DNA from: CAZRVH01 sp964603635
GTDB lineage: Bacteria > Patescibacteriota > Gracilibacteria > Peribacterales > Peribacteraceae
Length of the DNA stretch: 47,858 bases
Direction of reading: 5' to 3'
Assembly (NCBI GenBank): GCA_964603635.1
Contig: CAZRVH010000007.1
Location: forward strand, 1 to 47,858
Shown here: one piece after another, positions 16,003-25,356 of the stretch
How the letters are laid out: every line of letters starts with the position of its first letter
How positions within the stretch are numbered: position 1 is the stretch's first letter
Notes under the pieces: model-generated
Database searches by the model: none
Told to the model about the DNA's origin: nothing
Seen by the model: only the letters and a program-made list of their open reading frames with translations
Program-made: the position numbers and the translations under genes

Positions 16003-18405
16003 ATGCGCCTCGCAATCATCTCCCCCTACCCGGACAAGGAACGAAAGCGGCTCATGAAAATGAGCGCAGTGGCTCAGTATTCCGATATACTGATCCGTAA
16101 CGCACTGGAGATGAAAGCGGAGACATTGGAAATAACCGTCCTCACGGAAATTTTGGACAAAGCAGAAACATACGAACAAGAGATGTCCGGCTCGAACGTC
16201 TCCGTCGAGCGTTGCTACAGGAGCGGAAAATCTCCATTCATCAGTCTTTTGCGCCATTTGGCATTGCGACAATTCGATATCGTGCATATTCAACATGAAA
16301 CCTTTCTATTCGGGGGAATGCTGAGTTTCTTCGCATTCCCCTTCTTCGTCGCCGCGGTGCGCCTTCGTTCGATTGCTCTTGTGACGCTGCATCACGTTGT
16401 TCCGCAAAATCAAATCAACGGAACATTTCTTGAAACCAACCAAACCAAAGTGCCACTTTTGCTCATTAGGTGCGGATTCTGGCTTTTCTACTCGCTGATC
16501 GGACGCACGGCCACGGGAATCGTGGTACACGAGGAATACTTCAAGGAAGTCCTCCAGAATGATTACGGCGTGAATCCCGACAAAGTGAAGGTCATCGCGC
16601 ACGGCGTCACGGACCCCACGATGAACGTAGCCCTGGGCCGAGACGCGCTGAAAAAGGAGTTTTCGATCCCCGATGATGCCGAAACGATTTTCGGATTTTT
16701 CGGATACATCTCGAAATACAAAGGGCTGGAGTATCTGATCGCAGAATTCACCCAGTACCTGAAATCCGAACCGAAAGGAGTGCTGCTCATCGCGGGGGCG
16801 CTGCATCCCCGCACGGCGGCGGACCCGTCGTATATGCAATACGTGGAGAACCTAAAAGCCGCGGCCCAGGCGGCGGGCGGCCGCATTATCTGGTTCGGCC
16901 CGATTGATACGCAACATGTCGCGCACTTCTATAAATTGGTGGACTGCATCGTCCTTCCCTACAAACAGACGACGAGCGCGAGCTCGGTACTCTCTTGTGC
17001 CATCGGCAGCGAAACGGCGTTCCTCGTGTCGGAATCATTGAAGCCAACGGTACGAAACGGCGCCGTCACGTTCGGTTTGTATCCGCACGCCCTTGAGAAG
17101 AAGCTCGCGGCGTTCTCCAGCCGTAACCTTCACACGGAATCGAATGCCCAGATTTTCGTGGAAGATTTGAAAAAGAAACGCGTATGGCCCGTGATCGCGA
17201 ATAAAACGGTCTCCTTGTATTCGCAGGAAATCAACCATGCCAAAAGGAAGGCAGTTCTCGTTGCGGGCGCATATGGCCAGTCCAACCTGGGCGACGAATA
17301 TATGCTGGACGTATGCCTGCGTCTCTTTGACGCCAAGCAGAGCATCGTTTTATCCTCAGACCCCCGCCATACAGAGCACACCCACGGGGTGACAGCGGTC
17401 TCTTCACGCAAACCAACCTGGCGTGGCATGCGCGCCTTCTTGCAATGCTCCACGGTCGTCGTAGGTGGCGGAGACCAATTCAAACTCATCAAGCGATCCG
17501 CGGGAAGGAACCGCTATGCACTGCTCCTGGAAATGGCCGTGCTCTCGGTTGCCGCAAAGCTCTGGAACAAAAAACTCCTGTTCCTGGGCGTAGGCATCGG
17601 TAATATCTCTTCTTGCATGGCAAGATTCGTTACCAGGCTTTGCCTGCGCCTCGCGGACACGGTGACGCTGCGCGACGGAAACAGCTACGAGAGAGCGCAA
17701 AAACTCACGGGACGCGCGGACATCGTGCATGCGGCGGACCTGACCTTCATGGACGTCGCGGGCCCGCGCAGCCCGGAGAAAGCCCGTGAGAAAGTACTTG
17801 GCATCGCGCCTGCATACGAAATCGAACATCCGGAACAATACGCACGCATCATCGAGCAAATCGGAGTAGCCGCGCAAAAACGCCTGGATGCGAATCCTTC
17901 GTTGGAAATTAAATTCCTGCCGTTTCAACCTGCTTTTCACGAACATACGGATACCAAGACGAGCCATGAGATCCTGCAACACATCGCTTCGACGAGCCGT
18001 TGCTTGATTGAGACGAAGTTTTCGAAGGATACGATCAACCAGACGTATGTTCACACGGACGTCTTGTGGGGGGTGCGCCTGCATTCGCTGATCTTCGCCT
18101 GCATCCACAGCGTGCCGTTCATCGCCCTCGTGTACGATGAAAAGGTGCGCAATTTCCTGAAGGAAATCGGCATGGAACAATGGGGCATCGAACTCGACGA
18201 AACGTTCAGCGCGGAAAAACTCGAGGCACTGCACGAGAAGCTTGTCAGGCAAATGCCCGAAGTCATAAGCCATCTCAATATCCAAAAGAAGATTTTGCTC
18301 GACCGTGCGGATCTGAACAGGAAATCGGCGACGGCCTTTTCCGAACCCAAACGCAAGGCTCCTACGGGTCGCAGCCACGCATTGCGAATCAATCCCCTCG
18401 CCTGA
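16003..18405 (+). CDS. fusion of GT4 glycosyltransferase and CsaB-like pyruvyl transferase
   Basis: An 800-residue two-enzyme fusion. Residues 1 to about 400 are a GT-B glycosyltransferase: MRLAIISPYPD, VIAHGVTDP, FFGYISKYKGLEYLI and PYKQTTSASSVLSCAIG (donor-binding region). After a short linker, residues about 418-770 are a CsaB-like polysaccharide pyruvyl transferase: VLVAGAYGQSNLGDEYML (418-435), VVVGGGDQFKLI (GGGDQF near 488-493), LGVGIG, DTVTLRDGNSYE, and the late TDVLWGVRLHSLIFA with Arg and His. One polypeptide would add a sugar and then ketal pyruvate, which could anchor S-layer proteins as CsaB does. It is the first gene of a five-gene operon; the flippase starts one base after its stop. 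Confidence 0.85.
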   Translation: MRLAIISPYPDKERKRLMKMSAVAQYSDILIRNALEMKAETLEITVLTEILDKAETYEQEMSGSNVSVERCYRSGKSPFISLLRHLALRQFDIVHIQHETFLFGGMLSFFAFPFFVAAVRLRSIALVTLHHVVPQNQINGTFLETNQTKVPLLLIRCGFWLFYSLIGRTATGIVVHEEYFKEVLQNDYGVNPDKVKVIAHGVTDPTMNVALGRDALKKEFSIPDDAETIFGFFGYISKYKGLEYLIAEFTQYLKSEPKGVLLIAGALHPRTAADPSYMQYVENLKAAAQAAGGRIIWFGPIDTQHVAHFYKLVDCIVLPYKQTTSASSVLSCAIGSETAFLVSESLKPTVRNGAVTFGLYPHALEKKLAAFSSRNLHTESNAQIFVEDLKKKRVWPVIANKTVSLYSQEINHAKRKAVLVAGAYGQSNLGDEYMLDVCLRLFDAKQSIVLSSDPRHTEHTHGVTAVSSRKPTWRGMRAFLQCSTVVVGGGDQFKLIKRSAGRNRYALLLEMAVLSVAAKLWNKKLLFLGVGIGNISSCMARFVTRLCLRLADTVTLRDGNSYERAQKLTGRADIVHAADLTFMDVAGPRSPEKAREKVLGIAPAYEIEHPEQYARIIEQIGVAAQKRLDANPSLEIKFLPFQPAFHEHTDTKTSHEILQHIASTSRCLIETKFSKDTINQTYVHTDVLWGVRLHSLIFACIHSVPFIALVYDEKVRNFLKEIGMEQWGIELDETFSAEKLEALHEKLVRQMPEVISHLNIQKKILLDRADLNRKSATAFSEPKRKAPTGRSHALRINPLA

Positions 18406-18406
18406 T

Positions 18407-19648
18407 ATGAAACTCTCCCCTTTCATTTATTCGCAGGCAATCATCAGCATCGCGGTGAACGTGGCGAACCTCTGCAACATCGTGTACATGTTGCTGGCCC
18501 TGCGCCTGCCGGCGCAAGCCTTCGCGGAAATCACGAGCCTGCTGGCCATCACGTTCCTCTTCTCCGTCAGCCAATCATCCGCGCGCAACGAATTGCTTCT
18601 GGTGCACAAGGAAACGAAAAACCTTCAATCGGCCATCGATCGTACGCTGGGAACCATCATGCCGATCGCCATGATGGAGGGACTCGTCCTGATTGTCACA
18701 AGCACCGTGATCATGCGCTTCCTGCACTTCCCGACCCCTCTTCCGTTCCTGATTATCGCAGGATGCTCGATTACGTATGCATTGAACGGCATCATGCAGG
18801 GAATTTTCGCAGCAGAGGGAAAGACCCTTCGCCATGCGGCCGCACTCGTGACCGACGGCATCATGCGCATCCCGCTGGCGTTGCTTTTCTTCGGAAATGG
18901 CTATCATTCGGAAGATACGCCTTGGATCATGCTTATCGCGAATACCTGCGCATTGGCCATGAACATGTACCATCTCACCGCTACACAAAGGGGGTTGCTG
19001 CGCAGGGGGAAGGTACACCTAAGGATGACCGAGGATTTCCGCACCGCGTTTTTCATCCTTGCATCCACCATCCTGATCGGGGCATCGTTAAAAATCGACA
19101 TTCTCTGGGCCAAACATATCCTTAGCGGGGAAGAAGCGGGAGCGTATGGAATCATGAGCTTCGCCGCGAGCGTGCTATTCCTGAGTAGTTCGGGCGTAGG
19201 CAGGGCATCCATTTCCTTCCTGCAAAAAAGCAATTTCCGCACGATGATCAGGAACTCGTACGCGATCATGCTGGCAATCTGCCTGACGTGCATCGCGGGT
19301 TTCTACGCCATCGGATTACCCGTCCTGCGCTGGTTGAGCCCCGATGCCCCCAGCATGGATCTGCGCGCGCAGTTGCTTCTGTTTGGCGCGGTATCGGCGT
19401 ACTGCATTGTAAACTTCGGCTTCCAGTGCCTCAGCGTGCTCCATCGCAACATCCACCTGCCCCTTACGGGATCACTCGTCGGCATGCAGGCGATCTCATT
19501 GATGTTATTCGGCGATTCCCTGTACACGATATCCGTCATCCAAGCCGTTCTTATGACCCTTTTCGCCGCGGCATACACCATCGTCCTCCTGCGTAAGAAA
19601 CCCGGATTGACGCATCTGCATACCCATACCCATTCGCATATCCTTTAA
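18407..19648 (+). CDS. polysaccharide flippase-like membrane protein (Wzx/MATE type)
   Basis: A 413-residue protein with about 10-12 predicted membrane helices and little between them, as in the MOP (Wzx, MurJ, MATE) exporters that flip lipid-linked glycans. Helix 1-2 reads YSQAIISIAVNVANLCNIVYMLLALRL with LPAQAFAEIT next, as expected for the substrate-gating first helices. No single motif proves the family, so the call rests on topology and position between glycan-building genes. The C-terminus is His-rich (LTHLHTHTHSHIL), which may bind metal. It starts one base after the fusion gene and ends three bases before the next gene. Confidence 0.65.
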   Translation: MKLSPFIYSQAIISIAVNVANLCNIVYMLLALRLPAQAFAEITSLLAITFLFSVSQSSARNELLLVHKETKNLQSAIDRTLGTIMPIAMMEGLVLIVTSTVIMRFLHFPTPLPFLIIAGCSITYALNGIMQGIFAAEGKTLRHAAALVTDGIMRIPLALLFFGNGYHSEDTPWIMLIANTCALAMNMYHLTATQRGLLRRGKVHLRMTEDFRTAFFILASTILIGASLKIDILWAKHILSGEEAGAYGIMSFAASVLFLSSSGVGRASISFLQKSNFRTMIRNSYAIMLAICLTCIAGFYAIGLPVLRWLSPDAPSMDLRAQLLLFGAVSAYCIVNFGFQCLSVLHRNIHLPLTGSLVGMQAISLMLFGDSLYTISVIQAVLMTLFAAAYTIVLLRKKPGLTHLHTHTHSHIL

Positions 19649-19651
19649 ACG

Positions 19652-22399
19652 ATGTATCAAGCATCTATCCAGGCACAGGCACTCCCCCTCGCCCCTTCCG
19701 CGGGCGAAACGCCGGCACGCGTGCGCCTATGGCCGCACTACCTGCTTGTGCTCCTGTTTTATGCATTGGTATACGGCTTTATTTTCAGGGGGTTGATCAT
19801 CGCCATTCCGGAATTGTGGAGAGGCGAATCCGTGCTGAGTTTCGACGAAATGGTTCCTATTTTCGACGACCAGACGCAGTTTTGGAGCCAAATCAAAGGA
19901 GAATTCAGCGAATTGACAAACGGCTACGAGTTCCGTGTCCGATACTCTTTCCTGACAACATGGATGCGGTATTACTCCATTGTGCCGCTTACGATCATCC
20001 TGACGGCGATCCTGTCGACGTATGCGGCGTTCGCGTTTTTAACCTTGTTCTTGCGGAAGCTTGCGCCGCATCTGAACCAGAGACGCCTTCTGTATGCATC
20101 CGCAGCCAGCGTACTCCTGATGAACCTCATCCTCGTGTACTCGAAGATCACCCACTTTTACACTCTCATACTGGGTTTCGACCTGTTTCTTGGCAGCTTC
20201 CTCCTGCTTTTGGCAGCTACTTTCTTCGGATCGCGTCACCCCTTGTGGCTGCTGATTTGCGCGAACCTGCTTACGACGGTAAACCCAGGCGTACACTACA
20301 TCGTGATCTACTGCATCGTGCATGTGATCGTGACCCTGTTCACGGCGATCCGTCCTCCTTCCCAAAAAAACGAAAACCAATCGCCGATGCGTAGGTGGAA
20401 GAGATTTTTCATCGCGAATGGGCTCCTCATGCTCTTCACGGTGCTGCCATACGCGCTATTGGTAAAATATTTCTTCTTGTATGGATTTGAAAATCTGCAC
20501 GATACGGTGCCTGTGAACTATTTTCTCATCCGAAATACTTCCATCCCGCTTATCAAACAGCTCTCACTCGATATCACGAGCATCATGGATAATTTCCTAT
20601 ACGGGCAGTATTCCCCGCCGTATCCCCGCATTACCAATATCTTCTACTTCGTCGTCGGCTGCCTGCCCTTTATCCCATCGGTGCAACGCAAGCTCCTGCC
20701 GGAATCAAGGCATAAGGACCTCCTGGCATGCCTCGGCACCGTTCTGCTTCTCTCCCTTTGGTTCTCCATCGGGTACTCTTCGATGCCCTATCTGCCGACG
20801 TTCCACCGAACGTTGGCCTTGGTAGTAAATTCCCTCTACGCATTGGAAAACGGGCTCGCGAATTTCGTTGTTTCGGCATGTGCGACGGCTATTGAGATTT
20901 TGCGTTTTCCCCATCGCTTCCAATTCATTACATTCGCGATCCTCATGATCCTGATGCCACTTGGCATCGTACAGACTCAGGATGCCATCATGGAGCGCCT
21001 GAATAAAATACGCCCTCCTCATGCCGCCATCTACGCATTATTGTTAATTTGTTTTTTCGCACCGCTGCTAAGCAATTGGAGTTACCGCACGACCTTCCTA
21101 TCCGGAAACTTCAACCACTTCCTGACGCCGTATCCCATCAAGAACCTCAGGGAGGTAAAGGACGTACTCGACAGTCTGCCAAAAGGGAAAACCATCGTTC
21201 TCCCGCCTAGCGAAGCCCAGAAGCGCACGACAGACGAAAACGGCATCCGTCACAAATTCATCGATAAGTTTTTCATTTATTACCTCAACAAACCAAGCTA
21301 CCACTTCGGCCAATCTGGCACACTGGAAACCAAGAATGACTTTTTCTTCATGCTATGGGCCATGCTGAACAACGAAAACTGGTGGACATCCATTGTCCGC
21401 GAGCAGAACGTGAAGTATTTGGTTATTAGCAAGGAAATCGGCCCGAACAGGTTCACCTCGAACGAATACCTCAGCAATATTGAGGCAATCCTGCAAAAAA
21501 ACATCGCGGACATCCCCGTGCTCCTTCAGAAAAAATTCGAAAACCCTGGATTCATCCTATACGAACTGTCATTCGTCACAGACCCGCTGCAGAAGAAGGA
21601 TTACCTCAACCTGAGCTGGGAAGCGTACCGTTGCTACGAGCAACGATCCTCCTACAACGGCGCGCTGTTCGATGTTACGCTGAATAACAGCAAGGGCATT
21701 CCCTCCGCATCCGGCGCCATCACCATCATCACGGACAACGTCGGAAAAGCCCAGATGGACCTTTATGCCAAAGCCCGCCCCGAGCTCTTCTTCCGCCCAG
21801 ACATCGCGAGCCTGGCTTTCAATGGCGACCTCATCCCTAGCAGCTTGTACTTCAACATCATGTACTCGATGTTCAATGTCTTCTCCATCGGAAAATACAA
21901 CTATTTGAATATGCTCATCCCAGGAACATACGACGCGTTGACATCGAGCTTCCTTGGACTGCCGAAAAAGGCATTCATCAAAATCCCGATCACGGTGAAC
22001 AAGGATGGAACCTACGAGATCTACCTGCGTTCCATGCCGACGCGCAACGAGTTGTCCGTGAGCATCGGGAATGCATCTACGGGGTCCGTACTGATAAACA
22101 ATCCAAGTACTCAATACATCCGACAGCGCACCATTCGCTCCAGGAATCCAGACCTGATCGACGTCTCGGCATACCCTCTGGAAGAACTTGCGAAACTAAT
22201 CCCAAAGAGCATCGTACCCGTGAACAACGCTTACCGCTACAACCGCCTGCTGACGGTGGAACTCAAAGCTGGAAAGCACTGGCTTTCCCTGGAAAAGAAA
22301 GATGGGAACCCGCTTGTTTTGGAAGGCGTGCTGTTAAAAAATCTCGCGCTGCCATCCTCGGGTGTTCCCGCGCACTTTATCGATATCAAGACGCAATGA
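19652..22399 (+). CDS. giant GT-C-like membrane protein
   Basis: A 915-residue protein. Residues about 25-490 hold some 10-12 membrane helices; the first extracytoplasmic loop contains LSFDEMVPIFDDQTQFW, an acidic DE/DD pair where GT-C glycosyltransferases place their catalytic Asp. Residues about 500-915 form a large soluble region outside the membrane, ending in beta-rich sequence with YEIYLRSMPTRNELSVSIG and LLTVELKAGKHWLSLEKKDG, typical of carbohydrate-binding jelly rolls. Architecture and context point to a polymerase or arabinofuranosyl-type transferase of the operon's glycan, but I do not recognise the exact family. Its last four bases overlap the next start (ATGA). Confidence 0.6.
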   Translation: MYQASIQAQALPLAPSAGETPARVRLWPHYLLVLLFYALVYGFIFRGLIIAIPELWRGESVLSFDEMVPIFDDQTQFWSQIKGEFSELTNGYEFRVRYSFLTTWMRYYSIVPLTIILTAILSTYAAFAFLTLFLRKLAPHLNQRRLLYASAASVLLMNLILVYSKITHFYTLILGFDLFLGSFLLLLAATFFGSRHPLWLLICANLLTTVNPGVHYIVIYCIVHVIVTLFTAIRPPSQKNENQSPMRRWKRFFIANGLLMLFTVLPYALLVKYFFLYGFENLHDTVPVNYFLIRNTSIPLIKQLSLDITSIMDNFLYGQYSPPYPRITNIFYFVVGCLPFIPSVQRKLLPESRHKDLLACLGTVLLLSLWFSIGYSSMPYLPTFHRTLALVVNSLYALENGLANFVVSACATAIEILRFPHRFQFITFAILMILMPLGIVQTQDAIMERLNKIRPPHAAIYALLLICFFAPLLSNWSYRTTFLSGNFNHFLTPYPIKNLREVKDVLDSLPKGKTIVLPPSEAQKRTTDENGIRHKFIDKFFIYYLNKPSYHFGQSGTLETKNDFFFMLWAMLNNENWWTSIVREQNVKYLVISKEIGPNRFTSNEYLSNIEAILQKNIADIPVLLQKKFENPGFILYELSFVTDPLQKKDYLNLSWEAYRCYEQRSSYNGALFDVTLNNSKGIPSASGAITIITDNVGKAQMDLYAKARPELFFRPDIASLAFNGDLIPSSLYFNIMYSMFNVFSIGKYNYLNMLIPGTYDALTSSFLGLPKKAFIKIPITVNKDGTYEIYLRSMPTRNELSVSIGNASTGSVLINNPSTQYIRQRTIRSRNPDLIDVSAYPLEELAKLIPKSIVPVNNAYRYNRLLTVELKAGKHWLSLEKKDGNPLVLEGVLLKNLALPSSGVPAHFIDIKTQ

Positions 22400-23832
22400 G
22401 CTTTCTTTTTGCAAAATTCAGGGCATGGAAAGCTACCGTCCCGAAAGGACCGGGTCTCGAACGTCGTGCGATCCAAACGATAGTCCTACTGTTCTTTTAT
22501 TCGCTCGTCACGGCATACATAGGCAGGGATTCTCAACCCTCGCTCCTGCAGCAGAACAACGACTCGCACGAGTACGACGGACTATTGATGCGTACGCTCA
22601 GAGGGTACGATTTCTTCGATTTCACGCCTTTGAATTTTGACCAAATGACATTCGACGTGACCGACCAATACACCAAGGTGAAAAAGGAAGATTTCATTTT
22701 CGTACCAATCCCACTCAACGAATTGCGCGATGAAAAAAGGCAGGCGCTAACCGACGGCGAGAACCTTCGCTTCGAAGTGCTTGGAGCACATACGTTGATC
22801 GCCACAGATTCGTCGTATGCGCGCATTTATGACACAGATGATCGCAAAACCTACGATCTTTTGAGGAAAGAAAACATGGAAGTCGCGAGTTTCACGAACC
22901 GCAAGGACTTGCTCTATACCACCGGTAGCAACGGCTTCTCTCTGCACTATTTGTTCGCTAACTGCGTAGAGCCGGAAACGTTCTCCCTGGCAGGCACGGA
23001 TGTGCCAGCAGCAGGCATCCTGAAAGAATCCAATTTCCCCATTCAAAAACAGATCATCCTCTCCCCCGCGCAGACATACGCGGTGATCCTGGACCATGAT
23101 TTCCAATCTCGTATCCGCATCATCAGTCTTATTTCCCATGAAATCACGGAGATATTCGTGCCAGGTTTCGCACAGGAACAAATACACTTCTCACCATCGT
23201 TCGTCGGCGAAGATAATGTCGCGTTCAGTATCTACGATGGCGAGCAAGAGGCAACCATACTGTACTCCATGAAAGATCGGACTTCCTCGACCCTATCCGC
23301 TGATTTCAGCGACGCAATCTATGTCTCGCGCTCCGGACAGATCACTCTTGCGCAAAGTTTCTATCGGCTAAGCGGCAATGTGCCGTTCGGCTCCCTGAAG
23401 CTCCTCCAGGGAAGAGCGATGATACCGCGTACGGATATTGAATCTATTTTCCGTGAAGACAAGGCATTATGGAGGCGTATTTTCAAGAACCCGAACGACG
23501 ACCGGCTGTCTTTCCATGATGACGCGCGCATGCGGTTCAAACTCATCGATGATCCTGAAAAACGTCGTGATATAATGCTCTACTGGTCGGAATTGTACGA
23601 TCCTTTCGTGCCAAAACAAATCGATCAGCATATCATCGTTTTGGAAAACTTGGTTCCCATGCACGTATTCAGCATGAATTACACCGTCAACGCCGAAACA
23701 CCCTACCTCAGATGGAATCACGACATCAGCCCTCTCTTGGAAACCCTCGGATTCCCCACATCCGTCATTCAGGAATACCGTTACAAAAGGGCCCAGAACG
23801 GTGGCGAATACTACCTTCAAAACCTCCGCTAA
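22396..23832 (+). CDS. membrane-anchored extracytoplasmic protein of unknown function
   Basis: A 478-residue protein. After a basic N-terminus, residues about 27-42 (TIVLLFFYSLVTAYIG) form one membrane helix; the rest is soluble and predicted outside. The middle part alternates short beta strands with repeated turns (YARIYDTDDRKTY, TYAVILDHDFQSRIRIISLISHE, NVAFSIYDGEQEATILYSM), suggesting a propeller of the TolB kind. I recognise no catalytic motif. Translational coupling to the GT-C-like gene (ATGA) and the following GT2 places it in surface glycan assembly, perhaps as a scaffold or a length-control partner. Function is not assigned. Confidence 0.6.
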   Translation: MSFLFAKFRAWKATVPKGPGLERRAIQTIVLLFFYSLVTAYIGRDSQPSLLQQNNDSHEYDGLLMRTLRGYDFFDFTPLNFDQMTFDVTDQYTKVKKEDFIFVPIPLNELRDEKRQALTDGENLRFEVLGAHTLIATDSSYARIYDTDDRKTYDLLRKENMEVASFTNRKDLLYTTGSNGFSLHYLFANCVEPETFSLAGTDVPAAGILKESNFPIQKQIILSPAQTYAVILDHDFQSRIRIISLISHEITEIFVPGFAQEQIHFSPSFVGEDNVAFSIYDGEQEATILYSMKDRTSSTLSADFSDAIYVSRSGQITLAQSFYRLSGNVPFGSLKLLQGRAMIPRTDIESIFREDKALWRRIFKNPNDDRLSFHDDARMRFKLIDDPEKRRDIMLYWSELYDPFVPKQIDQHIIVLENLVPMHVFSMNYTVNAETPYLRWNHDISPLLETLGFPTSVIQEYRYKRAQNGGEYYLQNLR

Positions 23833-23836
23833 ACAC

Positions 23837-24688
23837 ATGTATACACCTATTTTCTCCATCGTCATCCCCTGCTACAACGAACAGGCATACATTCGAGACA
23901 CGGTCACGGCGATACTGGACGCTTTCCAGGAGAAAGACATTGAAATCCTCGTCGTGGACGACGGCAGCAAGGATTCGTCATACAGGGAAATATGCATGCT
24001 TCAAAAGAATGACTCACGCGTGAAGGCAATGAGACACGAACGCAACAAGGGCAAGGGCGCGGCCATCCGCACGGGCGTCATGGCGGCAATGGGATCCGTC
24101 ATAGGCTTTATCGATGGCGATGGCGAAGTAGACCCCCGATACCTTGTCGAGGCGGCATCGATCATTTCCGAATCGGAGTATGTGGATATCGTCATCGGCA
24201 ACCGTTACATGATCCCGAATGGTTACAAAACGACCGCCGTACGACGCTTATACAGTAATGTCTACCGTCTCATGAACTGGGTTCTGTTTGCACTTCCCTG
24301 GAAGGATACGCAGGCGGGCCTGAAAGTATTCCGCAGCTCGGTCGCGAAAGTACTATTTGGGACCTCGGAAATCCAAGGGTATGCCTTCGACATCGACATC
24401 CTCGCCCATGCGCATCTTCGGAAGCTACGCGTAGAGGAATTGCCTATCATGCAATCGTTAAAAGGAGAGAGCACCATTACTAGGCACCATATTCTACAGA
24501 TGATCGTCGATACCGTAGAAACGTACAAGCGCTTTGCAAGGGAGGAATGGCAATCGTCCGCAAGGAAAAATCCTGCGCTCCTTTTACCATTTCTGGCGCG
24601 CCAACTCCTCGCTCTTCCCACCGCACTTGCCGCCTGGCTCTGTGCAAAATTCGGCCTACTCATCTTGGAAAAGATACATAGACAATGA
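23837..24688 (+). CDS. family 2 glycosyltransferase (dolichyl-phosphate glucosyltransferase-like)
   Basis: A 283-residue GT-A enzyme. Motifs in order: FSIVIPCYNEQAYI, ILVVDDGSKDSS, NKGKGAAIRTGVMAA, IDGDGEVDP (DxD region), IGNRYMIPNG, and DTQAGLKVFRSSVA, the last being diagnostic of the ALG5/DPG-synthase group. Residues about 255-275 (LARQLLALPTALAAWLCAKFG) are hydrophobic and may hold it at the membrane. It probably makes an undecaprenyl-phosphate sugar for the GT-C-like protein two genes upstream. The start ATG 23837 lies five bases after the previous stop; an earlier in-frame ATG inside that gene would add a tail without homology. Confidence 0.87.
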   Translation: MYTPIFSIVIPCYNEQAYIRDTVTAILDAFQEKDIEILVVDDGSKDSSYREICMLQKNDSRVKAMRHERNKGKGAAIRTGVMAAMGSVIGFIDGDGEVDPRYLVEAASIISESEYVDIVIGNRYMIPNGYKTTAVRRLYSNVYRLMNWVLFALPWKDTQAGLKVFRSSVAKVLFGTSEIQGYAFDIDILAHAHLRKLRVEELPIMQSLKGESTITRHHILQMIVDTVETYKRFAREEWQSSARKNPALLLPFLARQLLALPTALAAWLCAKFGLLILEKIHRQ

Positions 24689-24849
24689 TTTAATAAAAAA
24701 GCGAATGAATACACATCGTGAGAGAATCACGGATTTTCTATTAATTGATGAACACAAATTATATTCAAATAACATTCCATATAAATAGATAGCCTCAGAA
24801 GTTGCGTACACCTGGGGCTCTGCGTACGATAACGTGATTTGCACAGAGC
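24689..24849. other. AT-rich spacer and possible RNA promoter
   Basis: There is no gene here. A TTCAAA and a TATAAA about 17 bases apart lie near 24764-24786 and would start a plus-strand transcript near 24790. Just after it, CCTCAG and CTGGGG can pair, as can GCTCTG and CAGAGC, so the transcript start would be structured. Confidence 0.4.
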
Positions 24850-24875
24850 ATGGTTCGACGCCGCTCACCATGACA
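24850..24875 (-). repeat. dispersed TGTCATGGTGAGC-type repeat
   Basis: On the minus strand this reads TGTCATGGTGAGC, then GTCGAACCAT after three bases, matching 32796-32820 and partly 34651-34676, 35495-35541 and 42538-42605. The TTCGA inside gives a false impression of a T-loop. Confidence 0.65.
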
Positions 24876-24908
24876 AATCAATTGCTTCTTCCCACCACCG
24901 ACATACGA

Positions 24909-25027
24909 CAGAGAGAGTTGTCGTCATACGAGTTCACGCTCGTTCCCCCGGGCCAACATTTGCACCCTTTTGCATTTCACCGAGACGGAACGTGATCCGC
25001 TGATCCTTGTGATGACAACCCTCTCTG
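24909..25027 (+). ncRNA. candidate structured RNA, copy 1
   Basis: A 119-nt element without a supported ORF. The ends, 24909-24926 and 25010-25027, pair over 18 positions with one mismatch and one wobble. Inside lies a core at 24939-24974 (CTCGTTCCCCC, GGGC, TTTGC, CTTTTGCA) shared with copy 2 at 45430-45549, and an ACGTG 16 bases further on. The core starts 30 bases from the 5' end here and 29 in copy 2. A local hairpin, ACGACA with TGTCGT (24905-24924), competes with the long helix. I do not recognise it as RNase P, tmRNA, SRP or 6S RNA. The transcript may run from about 24790 to the terminator at 25275. Confidence 0.6.
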
Positions 25028-25118
25028 CTTTGCAAGGAACGTCCGCCCTCCAGAGGTATGGAAGGCGCGGCGCACCCCACTTCTCCCCAGTGTTCCCTTT
25101 GGACGCAAGTCCTCATGG

Positions 25119-25130
25119 CGGACCGGTCCG
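25119..25130. repeat. 12-bp perfect palindrome
   Basis: CGGACCGGTCCG is self-complementary in full. It lies between the RNA core and the terminator at 25275 and could be part of the RNA fold or a protein site. Confidence 0.5.
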
Positions 25131-25274
25131 GGGACTTCGGTAGGTTCCGAGGAGAAACAAGAAACCAGAGCAAGGCAGCGACGCGGGATACCTCCCCATC
25201 GTAACATCCACACACAATAGCGGCTCAATGCGACAATTCGCATCGATAGCAGCACAGGATGACACACAGACAAA

Positions 25275-25300
25275 AAGTCCACGGAAGTGGGCTTTTTTCT
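25275..25300 (+). terminator. intrinsic terminator of a non-coding transcript
   Basis: AAGTCCAC-GGAA-GTGGGCTT, an eight-base stem with one wobble pair and a tetraloop, is followed by a T-rich run. No coding gene ends within 580 bp upstream, so it most likely closes the transcript holding RNA copy 1. Confidence 0.75.
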
Positions 25301-25356
25301 TATAAACGAAGGCGGAGATGTTGAAATAGCGCTTATCCTTGCTATCATCCCTTGCT

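Noticed and set aside
24850..24875. T-loop-like GGTTCGAC followed by CACCA, suggesting a tmRNA or tRNA end
   Set aside because: The flanking bases do not form a T-stem, and the stretch is the reverse complement of a dispersed intergenic repeat found at other sites in the window.
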